The translations under genes and the position numbers were made by a program. Shown here one piece after another: positions 17,643 through 25,877 of a stretch of DNA of 64,000 bases (its first letter is position 1; each line of letters opens with the position of its first letter). Source of the DNA: Pararhodobacter zhoushanensis (lineage in GTDB: Bacteria; Pseudomonadota; Alphaproteobacteria; Rhodobacterales; Rhodobacteraceae); the NCBI RefSeq assembly GCF_003990445.1, contig NZ_REEZ01000001.1, positions 558,001-622,000 of the forward strand. The letters are read 5' to 3'. The notes below the pieces were generated by a model. It worked only from the letters and a program-made list of their open reading frames with translations, was not told where the DNA came from and made no database searches.

Positions 17643-18818
17643 ATGTCCCTGCCCCTGAACCCCGCCTTCGCCACGACCTTTGCCCCGCCGGTACCCGAAG
17701 CGCGCCGGTGGTTGAGCCAGACCACATTGCCCTTGGACTATCCCCTGCTCAACCTGTCGCAAGCGGCCCCGGTCGAACCGCCGACCGCAGAGCTGCGCGC
17801 AGCGATGGCGCGGGCAATCGAGCAAGACCCAGAGATCCATCTCTACGGTCCAGTTTTGGGCAACGCCGCCTTGCGAGAGAGGTTGGCGGCGCGGACGGCT
17901 GGGTTGTACGCTGGCGTCGTGCGGGGCGATCAGGTGGCGCTGACATCGGGTTGCAACCAGGCATTTTGCGCGGTGATTGCCACGCTCGCCGGGCCGGGTG
18001 ACGAAGTCATTCTGCCTACACCGTGGTACTTTAACCATGTTATGTGGCTGAGCATGAACGGTGTAACGGCTGTTCCGCTGCCCACGGGCTCGGATCTGCT
18101 GCCCGATCCGGACCGTTGCGCCGCCCTGATAACGCCCCGCACCAAAGCGATCACTCTGGTGACGCCCAACAATCCCGGCGGCGTCGAGTATTCCGCAGAG
18201 ACGCTGGACGCATTTGCTGACCTGGCCGAACGCCATGGCATCGCCTTGATCGTCGATGAGACCTACCGCGACTTCCACACCCAAGACGGGCCGCCACATC
18301 GGCTGTTCCAGAACCCTGACTGGGACCGGAATTTCATTCATCTTTACAGTTTCTCCAAAGCCTATCGCCTGACCGGCCACCGCGTCGGGGCGATCGCCGC
18401 GTCGCCCGCGCGTCTGGCCGAGATCGAGAAATTTCTCGATACAGTGACGATTTGCGTATCAGGCCCCGGGCAAATGGCGGCGCTTTGGGGGCTGGAGAAC
18501 CTTGAAAGCTGGCTGGCCGGTGAGCGGCTGGAAATTTTGCGGCGGCGCCGCGCCATGCTGGACGGTTTCGCGCAGGTTCCAGGGTGGGAACTGCTGGGCT
18601 GCGGCGCTTATTTCGGCTACGCGCGCCACCCGTTTGAAACCGATTCAACCGCTGTTGCCAAACGGTTGCTGGCAGAGGTCGGCGTTCTCATGCTTCCGGG
18701 CACGATGTTCCGGCCCGATACACAAAGCGAAGGTGCCGGTGAGATGCGAATCGCCTTTGCCAACGCGGATGTCGGCGAGATCGGGCAATTGATAGAACGG
18801 CTCAAGGCAGTGACCTGA
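17643..18818 (+). CDS. Class I/II PLP-dependent aminotransferase
   Basis: A 391-residue fold-type I enzyme with the PLP Lys239 in YSFSKAYRLTGHRVG, the cofactor Asp in IVDETYRDF and TPNNPGG for substrate binding. The early part contains LHLYGPVLGN-like residues, as in LL-diaminopimelate and kynurenine-type aminotransferases. Substrate cannot be fixed from motifs alone. The frame is open 69 codons upstream, but that stretch lies over the divergent promoter of rsmB and lacks similarity; the start at 17643 is chosen on the family N-terminus, although its ribosome site is weak. It converges on the MOSC gene with six bases between the stops. Confidence 0.85.
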   Translation: MSLPLNPAFATTFAPPVPEARRWLSQTTLPLDYPLLNLSQAAPVEPPTAELRAAMARAIEQDPEIHLYGPVLGNAALRERLAARTAGLYAGVVRGDQVALTSGCNQAFCAVIATLAGPGDEVILPTPWYFNHVMWLSMNGVTAVPLPTGSDLLPDPDRCAALITPRTKAITLVTPNNPGGVEYSAETLDAFADLAERHGIALIVDETYRDFHTQDGPPHRLFQNPDWDRNFIHLYSFSKAYRLTGHRVGAIAASPARLAEIEKFLDTVTICVSGPGQMAALWGLENLESWLAGERLEILRRRRAMLDGFAQVPGWELLGCGAYFGYARHPFETDSTAVAKRLLAEVGVLMLPGTMFRPDTQSEGAGEMRIAFANADVGEIGQLIERLKAVT

Positions 18819-18824
18819 GCCGTC

Positions 18825-19376
18825 TCAGCCTTTGCGCAGCCTGTCGCCGGATCGAATCACACCGTCCTGCGTGATGCTGCACAAGACGCCCCGCAGCCGC
18901 AAAGCCGGGTTGCCCGGCGCGGTGACCCAGTCTTTGGCCGGGGCACCGTAGCGGGTCTTCCATTTGACGCAGGCATCATTGAACACGTCGGACACACGCA
19001 GCTGCGCTGTCCCAACCTGCAACACCGTCCCGGTCGGCAGATTGGCCTCGGACAGGTCCATATCGACGATGAACGTATCGCCCGGATGTGGTGTGGCCCT
19101 GCGGTCACGCCAGACAAGATCGAGCACGCGGCGTTGCAGGATACAGACCTGAATGCCCGGATGCGGGCTGCCATCGGGCAAGCGCAACCAAGGGGCAGTC
19201 GACCATCGTTCGCCCGGGATCCCCCCGGCAACGGTCAGCGCAATCTGGTCGACGAACTGACGGGCCCCATAGCCGGGGCGCAGGCACAATTGTTCAATGG
19301 CCGCGCCGTCCTTTGGCGCGGCCATGATATGCGGGATTGCGGCATCAAGTTCGGCGCGGGTCGCCTGATCGCTCAT
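18825..19376 (-). CDS. MOSC domain protein
   Basis: The 183-residue protein has the MOSC-type beta-strand pattern, with GERW near residue 55, VGTAQLRVSDV, a single conserved Cys in NDACVKW, and a closing GVLCSITQDGVIRSGD that corresponds to the typical final MOSC strand. MOSC domains carry sulfur or molybdenum cofactor ligands; free-standing ones, such as YiiM, take part in detoxification of N-hydroxylated compounds. It starts with AAGGAA upstream and lies 12 bases after recA, so it probably is cotranscribed with it under LexA control. That pairing is inferred from spacing only. Confidence 0.8.
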   Translation of the reverse strand: MSDQATRAELDAAIPHIMAAPKDGAAIEQLCLRPGYGARQFVDQIALTVAGGIPGERWSTAPWLRLPDGSPHPGIQVCILQRRVLDLVWRDRRATPHPGDTFIVDMDLSEANLPTGTVLQVGTAQLRVSDVFNDACVKWKTRYGAPAKDWVTAPGNPALRLRGVLCSITQDGVIRSGDRLRKG

Positions 19377-19388
19377 CCAAACCGTTCC

Positions 19389-20456
19389 TTAATCGTCGAG
19401 CACGGGGCCTTCTTCTTCACCGACGTGGAAATCCAGACCGTTGGCGGCGCGGATCTTGTCTTCAATCTCCATCGCGATGGTCGGGTTGGCCTTGAGATAG
19501 CCCTTGGCATTCTCACGCCCCTGCCCGATCCGTTCATCGCCGTAGGAATACCACGAGCCGGACTTCTCTACGACGCCCGCCTTGACGCCAATGTCGATCA
19601 GCTCGCCGGTTTTCGAGATCCCGTCGCCATACATGATGTCGAATTCAACCTGCTTGAACGGCGGCGCAACCTTGTTCTTCACCACTTTCACGCGGGTCTG
19701 GTTGCCGACGATTTCGTCACGGTCCTTGACCGAGCCGATGCGGCGGATGTCCAGACGAACCGAGGCGTAGAATTTCAGCGCGTTGCCGCCGGTCGTCGTT
19801 TCGGGCGAGCCGAACATGACGCCGATCTTCATGCGAATCTGGTTAATGAAGATGACCATACAGTTCGACCGGCTGATCGAACCGGTCAGTTTGCGCATGG
19901 CCTGGCTCATCAGGCGGGCGTGAACGCCCACACTGGAGTCGCCCATGTCGCCCTCAAGCTCGGACTTCGGGGTGAGGGCAGCGACCGAGTCGACCACCAC
20001 CAACGACACCGCGCCCGAACGCACCAGCGTATCGACGATCTCCAACCCCTGCTCGCCCGTGTCAGGCTGCGAGATCAGCAGCTCGTCCAGATTGACGCCC
20101 AGACGCTTGGCATATTGCGGATCAAGCGCGTGCTCGGCATCGACAAAGGCGCAGACGCCGCCTTTTTTCTGTTCCTCTGCAATCACATGCAGGGTCAGAG
20201 TCGTTTTACCTGAGCTTTCCGGCCCATAGATTTCGATGATCCGCCCCTTGGGCAGTCCACCGATCCCCAGCGCGATATCCAGACCGAGCGAGCCGGTCGA
20301 GGTCGACTCAATCTCGGCCACAGGGTTATCGGCCCCGAGACGCATGATCGACCCCTTACCGAACTGACGTTCGATCTGGGCCAATGCCGAGTCGAGTGCT
20401 TTCTGCTTATCCTGTGAACGCTTGTCCTGCATGTCGAGAAGGCTCGCGGTTGCCAT
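19389..20456 (-). CDS. recA: Recombinase RecA
   Basis: The 355-residue protein carries GPESSGKTT (Walker A), the MAW-type region ([14 protein letters not shown]) and the L2 loop ([13 protein letters not shown]), with an acidic C-terminal tail ending in LDD. RecA forms filaments on single-stranded DNA for homologous recombination and triggers LexA self-cleavage. The length and start [13 protein letters not shown] are normal for alphaproteobacteria. An SOS box 50 bases upstream shows damage-inducible expression. The MOSC gene follows closely. Confidence 0.98.
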   Translation of the reverse strand: MATASLLDMQDKRSQDKQKALDSALAQIERQFGKGSIMRLGADNPVAEIESTSTGSLGLDIALGIGGLPKGRIIEIYGPESSGKTTLTLHVIAEEQKKGGVCAFVDAEHALDPQYAKRLGVNLDELLISQPDTGEQGLEIVDTLVRSGAVSLVVVDSVAALTPKSELEGDMGDSSVGVHARLMSQAMRKLTGSISRSNCMVIFINQIRMKIGVMFGSPETTTGGNALKFYASVRLDIRRIGSVKDRDEIVGNQTRVKVVKNKVAPPFKQVEFDIMYGDGISKTGELIDIGVKAGVVEKSGSWYSYGDERIGQGRENAKGYLKANPTIAMEIEDKIRAANGLDFHVGEEEGPVLDD

Positions 20457-20505
20457 GGTTTAGCCCCTTATTTCACAGCCCGCCCGGGGCCACAATACAG
20501 CGTTT

Positions 20506-20520
20506 GTTCCGTCAATGTTC
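20506..20520. promoter_or_regulatory. LexA (SOS) box of recA
   Basis: GTTCCGTCAATGTTC is an exact match to the alphaproteobacterial LexA site GTTC-N7-GTTC. It lies 50 bases upstream of the recA start codon, where LexA would block RNA polymerase. The divergent sulfotransferase-like gene starts 110 bases on the other side. Confidence 0.9.
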
Positions 20521-20629
20521 TCATCTATATGCGGACATAGAGAGAACATTTCAAGCTTTCTTTGTCGCATTCCCTATTTTTGCCAGTTTAGTTAAGAAAC
20601 CGTTCAAACCGTCGGGGAAAGGGCGCGCG

Positions 20630-21226
20630 ATGCTTGTCTTCTGGGAACAGCGCCTGGTGATCCTGGCCACGCCAAAAACCGGGTCCACGGCGATCGAAAC
20701 CGCGCTGGCACCGCTCGCATCGCTGTCGGTGATGCAACCCGGCGCGCTCAAGCACAGCGATGCGCGCAACTGGCAGCGGTTCCTGCGGCCCTATCTGCGC
20801 GAGCTGTCGGGTCAGGACTTCACAGCCGTGGCGCTGATGCGCGAGCCGATCGACTGGCTGGGCTCGTGGTACCGGGTACGCCAGCGCGAGGATATGTTCG
20901 AGCTGCCGGGCTCGACGATGGGCATGAGCTTTGCCGACTTCATCGAGGGGCATCTCGACACCCCGCGCAGCGTGGTCGCCGATGTGGGCTGCCAATCGGC
21001 GTTTCTGAGGGGCGATGACGGAAGCGCCTGCGGCGTTGACCGGCTGTTTCGCTATGAAGCGATCGGCGGGTTTGTCGCGTATCTGGAAGAGCTTCTGGAT
21101 TTCGCCATCGAACTGCCCGAGGTGAACGTCTCACCCAAGGGCGACGGTGCCCTGCCCGATGCTTTGCGTGCCCGTGCACAATCGCGGCTGTCGGCAGACT
21201 ACGCGCTGTATGCGTCCATCGGCTGA
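20630..21226 (+). CDS. Sulfotransferase-like protein
   Basis: A 198-residue protein whose N-terminus reads VILATPKTGSTAIETAL, a match to the 5'-phosphosulfate-binding loop (PKTGT/S) of PAPS-dependent sulfotransferases. A later VALMREPIDWLGSWYRVR stretch corresponds to the 3'-phosphate-binding RDP/REPxxRxxS region. Length is short for the group (usually 230 or more). Proteins of this type are frequent in Rhodobacteraceae; the acceptor is unknown. The start at 20630 follows GGGGAAAGGG. It is divergent from recA. Fold assignment is good, activity uncertain. Confidence 0.72.
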   Translation: MLVFWEQRLVILATPKTGSTAIETALAPLASLSVMQPGALKHSDARNWQRFLRPYLRELSGQDFTAVALMREPIDWLGSWYRVRQREDMFELPGSTMGMSFADFIEGHLDTPRSVVADVGCQSAFLRGDDGSACGVDRLFRYEAIGGFVAYLEELLDFAIELPEVNVSPKGDGALPDALRARAQSRLSADYALYASIG

Positions 21227-21243
21227 GATCTGGGCGGAAAATC

Positions 21244-21317
21244 TGGAGCGGGCGGCGGGAATCGAACCCGCGTCATCAGCTTGGAAGGCTGAGGTCTTAC
21301 CATTACACAACGCCCGC
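21244..21317 (-). tRNA. tRNA-Gly (anticodon TCC)
   Basis: Read on the minus strand, GCGGGCG (21317-21311) pairs with CGCCCGC (21254-21248) to form the acceptor stem. The anticodon arm is CAGCC-TTCCAAG-type with TCC in the loop, and a GGTTCGATTCC T-arm is present. Discriminator T and an encoded CCA (21246-21244) complete the 74-nucleotide gene. Confidence 0.96.
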
Positions 21318-21595
21318 ACAGTACGTCGTGCTGGTATTTCATCGACTTTCGCCCGTCAAGAGCACTCGCTTCGATAAGACCGCATCTTGGTCCCAAGGCG
21401 AGTGCTGTCGGGTCTTCATCCCCGACAAGCCGACGCGCCAAAGCGTCGGTGCTGGGTGGCCTCTGGCCTTCTGTCAGCGGTGCGAACCGGGCAAAGGGTG
21501 CCATCCGCGTCACCTTTCGGGGCGCGCTGGCCATGGCGGCCACCGCGGCGGCGGCAATGATCTTCGGGGTGACGGCGGGCTTAAGCGCGCCCGTG
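21318..21595. other. Intergenic region with two hairpins (no gene seen)
   Basis: This 278-base gap separates the tRNA-Gly gene and dgkA, both on the minus strand. It contains a 9-bp inverted repeat (AGCACTCGC at 21361-21369, GCGAGTGCT at 21398-21406) enclosing a smaller GACC/GGTC dyad. A 7-bp hairpin follows (CCGACGC at 21430-21436, GCGTCGG at 21443-21449). The tRNA promoter must lie here. No family of structured RNA is recognised. Confidence 0.4.
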
Positions 21596-21991
21596 TCACA
21601 CCAACCCCGTCAACACCAACCCGACGAAGGCTGCGGCCACCAGCAGCATGAGCCCGACCGCGAGCGAGCCGAGATCCTTGGCGTCTTTGGCCATCTGCGA
21701 CCATTCGGGCGAGAGACGGTCGGTCAGCACCTCAATCGCGGTGTTGATCGCCTCTGTCGCGAGGATCGCGGCGAAAAGCCCGACCGCGACCAGCCAGTGC
21801 CACGGCTGCACCCCGAACCACACGAAGGCGATGGCGACGATCCCAGCCCCGCCGATCTCAAGCCGGGCGGCGGTTTCGCCCCACAGCCGACGCAGCCCGG
21901 CCAGGGAATAGCTGGCCGCGTCGAGCACATGGAGCAACCCGCCTCGCGCAGGCGTCACGGCGCGGGGTGTATCGCGAAGCGGTGCGGTCAT
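21596..21991 (-). CDS. dgkA: Diacylglycerol kinase (DgkA family)
   Basis: The 131-residue membrane protein has three helices and the DgkA active-site segment ATEAINTAIEVLTDRLSPE, followed by AKDLGSLAV. It phosphorylates diacylglycerol to phosphatidic acid at the inner membrane. Its start at 21991 forms an ATGA overlap with the eptA stop, showing translational coupling. EptA releases diacylglycerol when it takes phosphoethanolamine from phosphatidylethanolamine, so coupling to a DAG kinase makes biochemical sense: the by-product is recycled. The N-terminal about 30 residues are a polar extension relative to E. coli DgkA. Confidence 0.93.
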   Translation of the reverse strand: MTAPLRDTPRAVTPARGGLLHVLDAASYSLAGLRRLWGETAARLEIGGAGIVAIAFVWFGVQPWHWLVAVGLFAAILATEAINTAIEVLTDRLSPEWSQMAKDAKDLGSLAVGLMLLVAAAFVGLVLTGLV

Positions 21992-23637
21992 CCGCTGACC
22001 TCCGCGCGGCGGCACGGCCCGGCCAAGTCGAGTCCGGGGTCACGAACCGAGGTTGTGACGTCCAGCAACCCCAGCACGGTGTGAAACAGGTTGTCCTGAC
22101 TGACCGGCTGGTTCGCTGCTTCGGACAGGCAGACAGGGTCCAGCGCCATGGCTGTGCGGAAATCGTCGCCCAACCACATCACCATGGGCACATGGGTTTG
22201 CTCAGCCGGTGCCATGAAGCCGGGGGCGGCGTGCAGGTAGAGGCCATTTTCGCCCAGCGACTCGCCGTGGTCCGACAGGAAGATCATCGCCGGCAGAACC
22301 CTGTTCGAGGCTGCCATCAGGTCGATGGCGCGCGACAGAACGAAATCGGTTTCCAGAACCGAGTTGTCGTAGGCGTTCACGATCTCGGCGACGGCACAGT
22401 CTGAAAACTGCGAGGTCTCGCAGGACGGCTGGAAAACGGCCCGTTCGGGCGGATAGCGCAGGTGATAGGCCGGGCCATGGCTGCCGATCATGTGCAAGAC
22501 AAGAACCGTGTCCTGCGTGATCGTGGCCAGTCGGTCCTCGATCAGCGGCAAAAAGACCTCATCTGTACATTCGCCGGTACAGGCCTCGGGTGCCAGCGCG
22601 GCATCCACCCGCTGCCAGCCAGCGCGCGCGGCGATCCGCTGGTCGCCGGTATTGTTGTCATACCATTCCACGGCCAGCCCCGCATGCCCCAGAACATCAA
22701 GCAGATTTTCCTCTTGCAGAAAGCTGGAACGGGAATATTCGGCCTGCGTCAGCCGCGAGAACATGCACGGCAGCGACACAGCAGTCGAGGTGCCACAGGA
22801 CGTCATGTCGCTGAAATTGATCACGCCACGCTCACGCAACCCCGGCGTCGTGTCACGCGCATAGCCGTTCAGACCGAAGTTCTGCGCCCGCAGGGTTTCA
22901 CCGGCGAAAATCACCAGCAGCACTGGCTCGTCTGCCGCCGCCAGCGCCGGTCCCGGGTGCGCATCCGTGCCAAGCGGGCGGGCAACCGGATCGGCGGTGC
23001 TCCATTGCTCGCGGCCATAGCGCAGTGCGGCGATGATCGGGGCTCCCGGCAGATACGCCGTCATAAGGTCATGGTGCTCGCGCAACACCGCCGAGAAGGC
23101 TTTGTAGTCGGCAAACAGGGCGCCCAACATCAGCGCGAAAGACACGATCACAGCCACTGGCCAGCGCCAGAGGTGATGCCACCACGCAAGTCTGCGCACC
23201 CTTGGCCAAAACACCAGCAAGGCCGGCAGCACCCCGGTAAGGGCGATCTGCACCACCATGCCCGAGGTCACCAGATGCCGCGACTCTGCCACCGTCGTCT
23301 CGAAAATGTTGCGCACCATCTCGCGGTCGATCAGCACACCGAAAGACTGCTCATAGTAGTTGGCCGAGGCCGCGATCACGATCAACAGCGCCGCCACCGG
23401 CTGTTGCAACCGCCAGGGCCCCAGCAGCTCGAGCGTCAGGACCGTCAGCGCCCAGATGGCCGCCCCGAACAGGGCTTCCTGCCAGAGCGAGTCAGGGAAT
23501 ATCTGCGACAGCCGCGACCAGAACCCGGCGTTCAGCATCACCATGATATAGCTGGCAACAAGGACGGTGAGCAGTGTCTGCCCGATCACGGGCCGGGTCA
23601 GGAACAGCTTCGGGGGCTGGACGGAGGTTTCTGTCAT
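21988..23637 (-). CDS. eptA: Phosphoethanolamine--lipid A transferase (EptA/PmrC type)
   Basis: A 549-residue protein with about five N-terminal membrane helices and a periplasmic sulfatase-fold domain. The metal ligand is Glu247 in FAGETLR, the nucleophile is Thr283 in TSCGTSTAVSLPCMFS, and the distal ligands lie in FLSDHGESLGENG. These match EptA, which transfers phosphoethanolamine onto lipid A phosphates and lowers binding of polymyxins and cationic peptides. Paired cysteines around the active site (281, 291 and a CTGEC-type pair) fit the disulfides of the family. It is coupled to dgkA and divergent from a PmrAB-like pair, which probably regulates it. Confidence 0.93.
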   Translation of the reverse strand: MTETSVQPPKLFLTRPVIGQTLLTVLVASYIMVMLNAGFWSRLSQIFPDSLWQEALFGAAIWALTVLTLELLGPWRLQQPVAALLIVIAASANYYEQSFGVLIDREMVRNIFETTVAESRHLVTSGMVVQIALTGVLPALLVFWPRVRRLAWWHHLWRWPVAVIVSFALMLGALFADYKAFSAVLREHHDLMTAYLPGAPIIAALRYGREQWSTADPVARPLGTDAHPGPALAAADEPVLLVIFAGETLRAQNFGLNGYARDTTPGLRERGVINFSDMTSCGTSTAVSLPCMFSRLTQAEYSRSSFLQEENLLDVLGHAGLAVEWYDNNTGDQRIAARAGWQRVDAALAPEACTGECTDEVFLPLIEDRLATITQDTVLVLHMIGSHGPAYHLRYPPERAVFQPSCETSQFSDCAVAEIVNAYDNSVLETDFVLSRAIDLMAASNRVLPAMIFLSDHGESLGENGLYLHAAPGFMAPAEQTHVPMVMWLGDDFRTAMALDPVCLSEAANQPVSQDNLFHTVLGLLDVTTSVRDPGLDLAGPCRRAEVSG

Positions 23638-23822
23638 GGGGTGGACTACTTTCGCACTGTGAGGACTGGCCGCCGGGGAGGCATCATCGGATCATCCCTG
23701 GCCGGATCCCGGCCACGGCCAACACGGCGGTCCTAGCAAGCCAAACTTTCGACAAGCTTACAGACCCGGCCCTTTGCAATTAATTCTGTCGCCGGCTCGG
23801 CTTGGGCGCGCTATGCAGGGCC

Positions 23823-24476
23823 ATGCGACTCCTGCTTGTCGAAGACAGTGACGATCTGGCCCGGTCCGTCCTGCGGTTCCTGCAGGGCGAGGGCCACGCC
23901 GTGGATCATGCGCCCGATGCTGCGACAGCCCGCGCTGCGCGCGACGGGGCAGATTTTGCCTGCGTCATTCTCGACCTCGGCCTGCCCGACGGGTCCGGCC
24001 TTTCGCTGCTGAAAGCGTGGCGCGCAGCGGGCGACCGCACACCGGTCATCATTGCCACCGCGCTTGACCAGATCAGCGACCGGATCGCAGGACTGGATGC
24101 GGGTGCGGATGATTACGTCGTCAAACCCTACGACCTGCGCGAATTGTCCGCCCGCATCCGCGCTCATGCCCGCCGCGGACAGGGCCTGCCGGAAACACGG
24201 ATGCAGGTGGCCGAACTTGAGGTCGACCGCGCGGCCGCGCGCCTCTGGCGCGACGGCGCCGAGATCCGCCTGACCGCCCGCGAATGGGCGCTGTTCGATA
24301 CGTTCATCGGCGCCCGTGGGCGGGTGCTCAGCAAATCCACGCTGGAAGAGGCCCTCTATACCTTCGATGCCGCCGTCGAAGGCAACGCCGTCGAAGTCTA
24401 TGTATCGCGCCTGCGGCAGAAGCTGGGGGCAGGCCTCATCGAGACACGGCGCGGTCTCGGCTATGTGCTGCCATGA
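23823..24476 (+). CDS. OmpR/PmrA-type response regulator
   Basis: The 217-residue protein has a receiver domain with the acidic pair Glu7-Asp8, phosphoacceptor Asp51 (ILDLGLPDGSG) and Lys in VVKPYDLREL. A winged-helix output domain ends in VEVYVSRLRQKLGAGLIETRRGLGYVL-type residues. It resembles PmrA/QseB/TctD regulators. Start at 23823 gives the normal receiver N-terminus MRLLLVED; an upstream in-frame Met is less likely. It overlaps the kinase gene by four bases (ATGA) and is divergent from eptA with a 185-base shared promoter region, so eptA-dgkA is the obvious target. Confidence 0.92.
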   Translation: MRLLLVEDSDDLARSVLRFLQGEGHAVDHAPDAATARAARDGADFACVILDLGLPDGSGLSLLKAWRAAGDRTPVIIATALDQISDRIAGLDAGADDYVVKPYDLRELSARIRAHARRGQGLPETRMQVAELEVDRAAARLWRDGAEIRLTAREWALFDTFIGARGRVLSKSTLEEALYTFDAAVEGNAVEVYVSRLRQKLGAGLIETRRGLGYVLP

Positions 24477-25708
24477 CGACGCCCTGGTCCTTGAACCGGC
24501 GTCTGAGCGGGCGCGTTCTGGGTCTGGTCATCGCGGGCTGGCTTGCCACCATCACGCTTTCGATCATGGCGTTGAACCATGAAATGAACGAAATGTTCGA
24601 CCAGGAGTTGAACGTCCTTGTCGAGGCCACGCTGCTGTTTCTTGACAGCACGCAGGACGGGGTTATTCCCCGCAGTCTGGGGGTCGAGACCAGCGACGGT
24701 GAGCGCGTGCTGCGCATTCTTTCACCACTGGTGCCCCCCGCCCCGGCCCCCTGGCCATCGTCCACCGTCGACGGCTATCAGGATGCGCCGGGCTGGCGCA
24801 TCCTGCGCCGAACCGCCGAAGGCGCGGTAATAGAGGCCGCTCATACCACCACATGGCGGCGCGAAGAGGTGATGGAAGCCGCCTCTGCGCTGCTGGTTCT
24901 GACCCTTCCGCTGGTCGCACTGCTGCTATGGGGCCTTCGTCGCATCGTGACCGATGCCACGCGCCCGGTCGCCAAACTGGCCGTCGCGGTGGCGGTGCGT
25001 CGCCCGGATGACTTCTCGCCGCTCGGCGCCGCGGGCTTGCCGCAGGAACTGATCCCACTTGCCGAGACCTTCGACGCCTATCTGGCCCGGATCGAAGAGC
25101 TGCGCCGGTCCGAGCGCGATTTCGTCGCCAATGCCTCGCACGAACTGCGCACCCCGCTTGCCGCCCTTCGCAGCCGGCTGGAGCTGTCGGCTGATCCCGA
25201 TGCGGTGGCTGCCGTGGTGACGGTCGATGCGCTGACCAGACGGGTAGAGCGGCTGCTGCAACTTGCGCGGCTCGAAGCGGGCGTCGGAATTGGCCGCGGC
25301 CCGACGGATCTGGTGCGCATCCTGCGGTTGCTGATCGACGAGTTGCGCCCGTCGAGCCCCCACCCGATCCACTTCGACGATGCGGACCTCGAGAGCCTGA
25401 TGGTCGCCGCCGATGCCGACGCGCTGGCGATCCTGCTGCGCAACCTGATAGAGAATGCGCTCGAGCACGGCACCGGCGAGGTGCGCCTGCTCCTCACGCC
25501 TTCCTGTGTACTGACCATTGAAAACCCCGCAGACAGCATCCTTCTTCCCGAGACCCGTTTCAGTCGCGGCGACGGCTCCTCGGGCGTCGGGCTGGGCTTG
25601 TCCATCGTCGCGGCTCTCGCCAAGGCGATAGGGGTTTCGCTGACACGGACGACACGGCAGCAAGTGGTGCGTGTCGAACTGCGCTTCCCTCAGTTCGAGA
25701 CGGAGTGA
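24473..25708 (+). CDS. PmrB/QseC-like sensor histidine kinase
   Basis: The 411-residue protein has two membrane helices (about 13-33 and 138-157) flanking a periplasmic sensor of about 100 residues. A HisKA domain follows with His223 in NASHELRTPLAAL, and an HATPase domain with LIENALEHG and SGVGLGLSIVAAL. It phosphorylates the regulator whose gene it overlaps. The periplasmic part is proline-rich around residues 87-96 and contains acidic residues that might bind Fe3+ or cationic peptides as in PmrB, but that is inference. A hairpin terminator follows about 110 bases downstream. Confidence 0.92.
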   Translation: MTTPWSLNRRLSGRVLGLVIAGWLATITLSIMALNHEMNEMFDQELNVLVEATLLFLDSTQDGVIPRSLGVETSDGERVLRILSPLVPPAPAPWPSSTVDGYQDAPGWRILRRTAEGAVIEAAHTTTWRREEVMEAASALLVLTLPLVALLLWGLRRIVTDATRPVAKLAVAVAVRRPDDFSPLGAAGLPQELIPLAETFDAYLARIEELRRSERDFVANASHELRTPLAALRSRLELSADPDAVAAVVTVDALTRRVERLLQLARLEAGVGIGRGPTDLVRILRLLIDELRPSSPHPIHFDDADLESLMVAADADALAILLRNLIENALEHGTGEVRLLLTPSCVLTIENPADSILLPETRFSRGDGSSGVGLGLSIVAALAKAIGVSLTRTTRQQVVRVELRFPQFETE

Positions 25709-25818
25709 GCGTCGAAAGCCCCGCGATCCTGCGGCAGTAGCCTCGCCGCCCGAGGTCTTGGCGAAAGGATCGCACCATCAAACCCTGGGATCAGACACCT
25801 GAGCACCACCCGAAACAG

Positions 25819-25849
25819 AACGCCCGCCAACCAGGGGTCAGCGGGCGTT
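25819..25849. terminator. Hairpin terminator between convergent kinase and autotransporter genes
   Basis: AACGCCCGC (25819-25827) pairs perfectly with GCGGGCGTT (25841-25849) around a 13-base loop. It lies between two convergent genes, 29 bases from the autotransporter stop. The flanks are only partly T-rich. Confidence 0.65.
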
Positions 25850-25877
25850 GTATTTCCATGTTTCGGCGCATTCACGG

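Noticed and set aside
21199-21543. Minus-strand open frame across the tRNA-Gly gene
   Set aside because: It reads through the tRNA and has no ribosome site or protein-like pattern in the upstream part.
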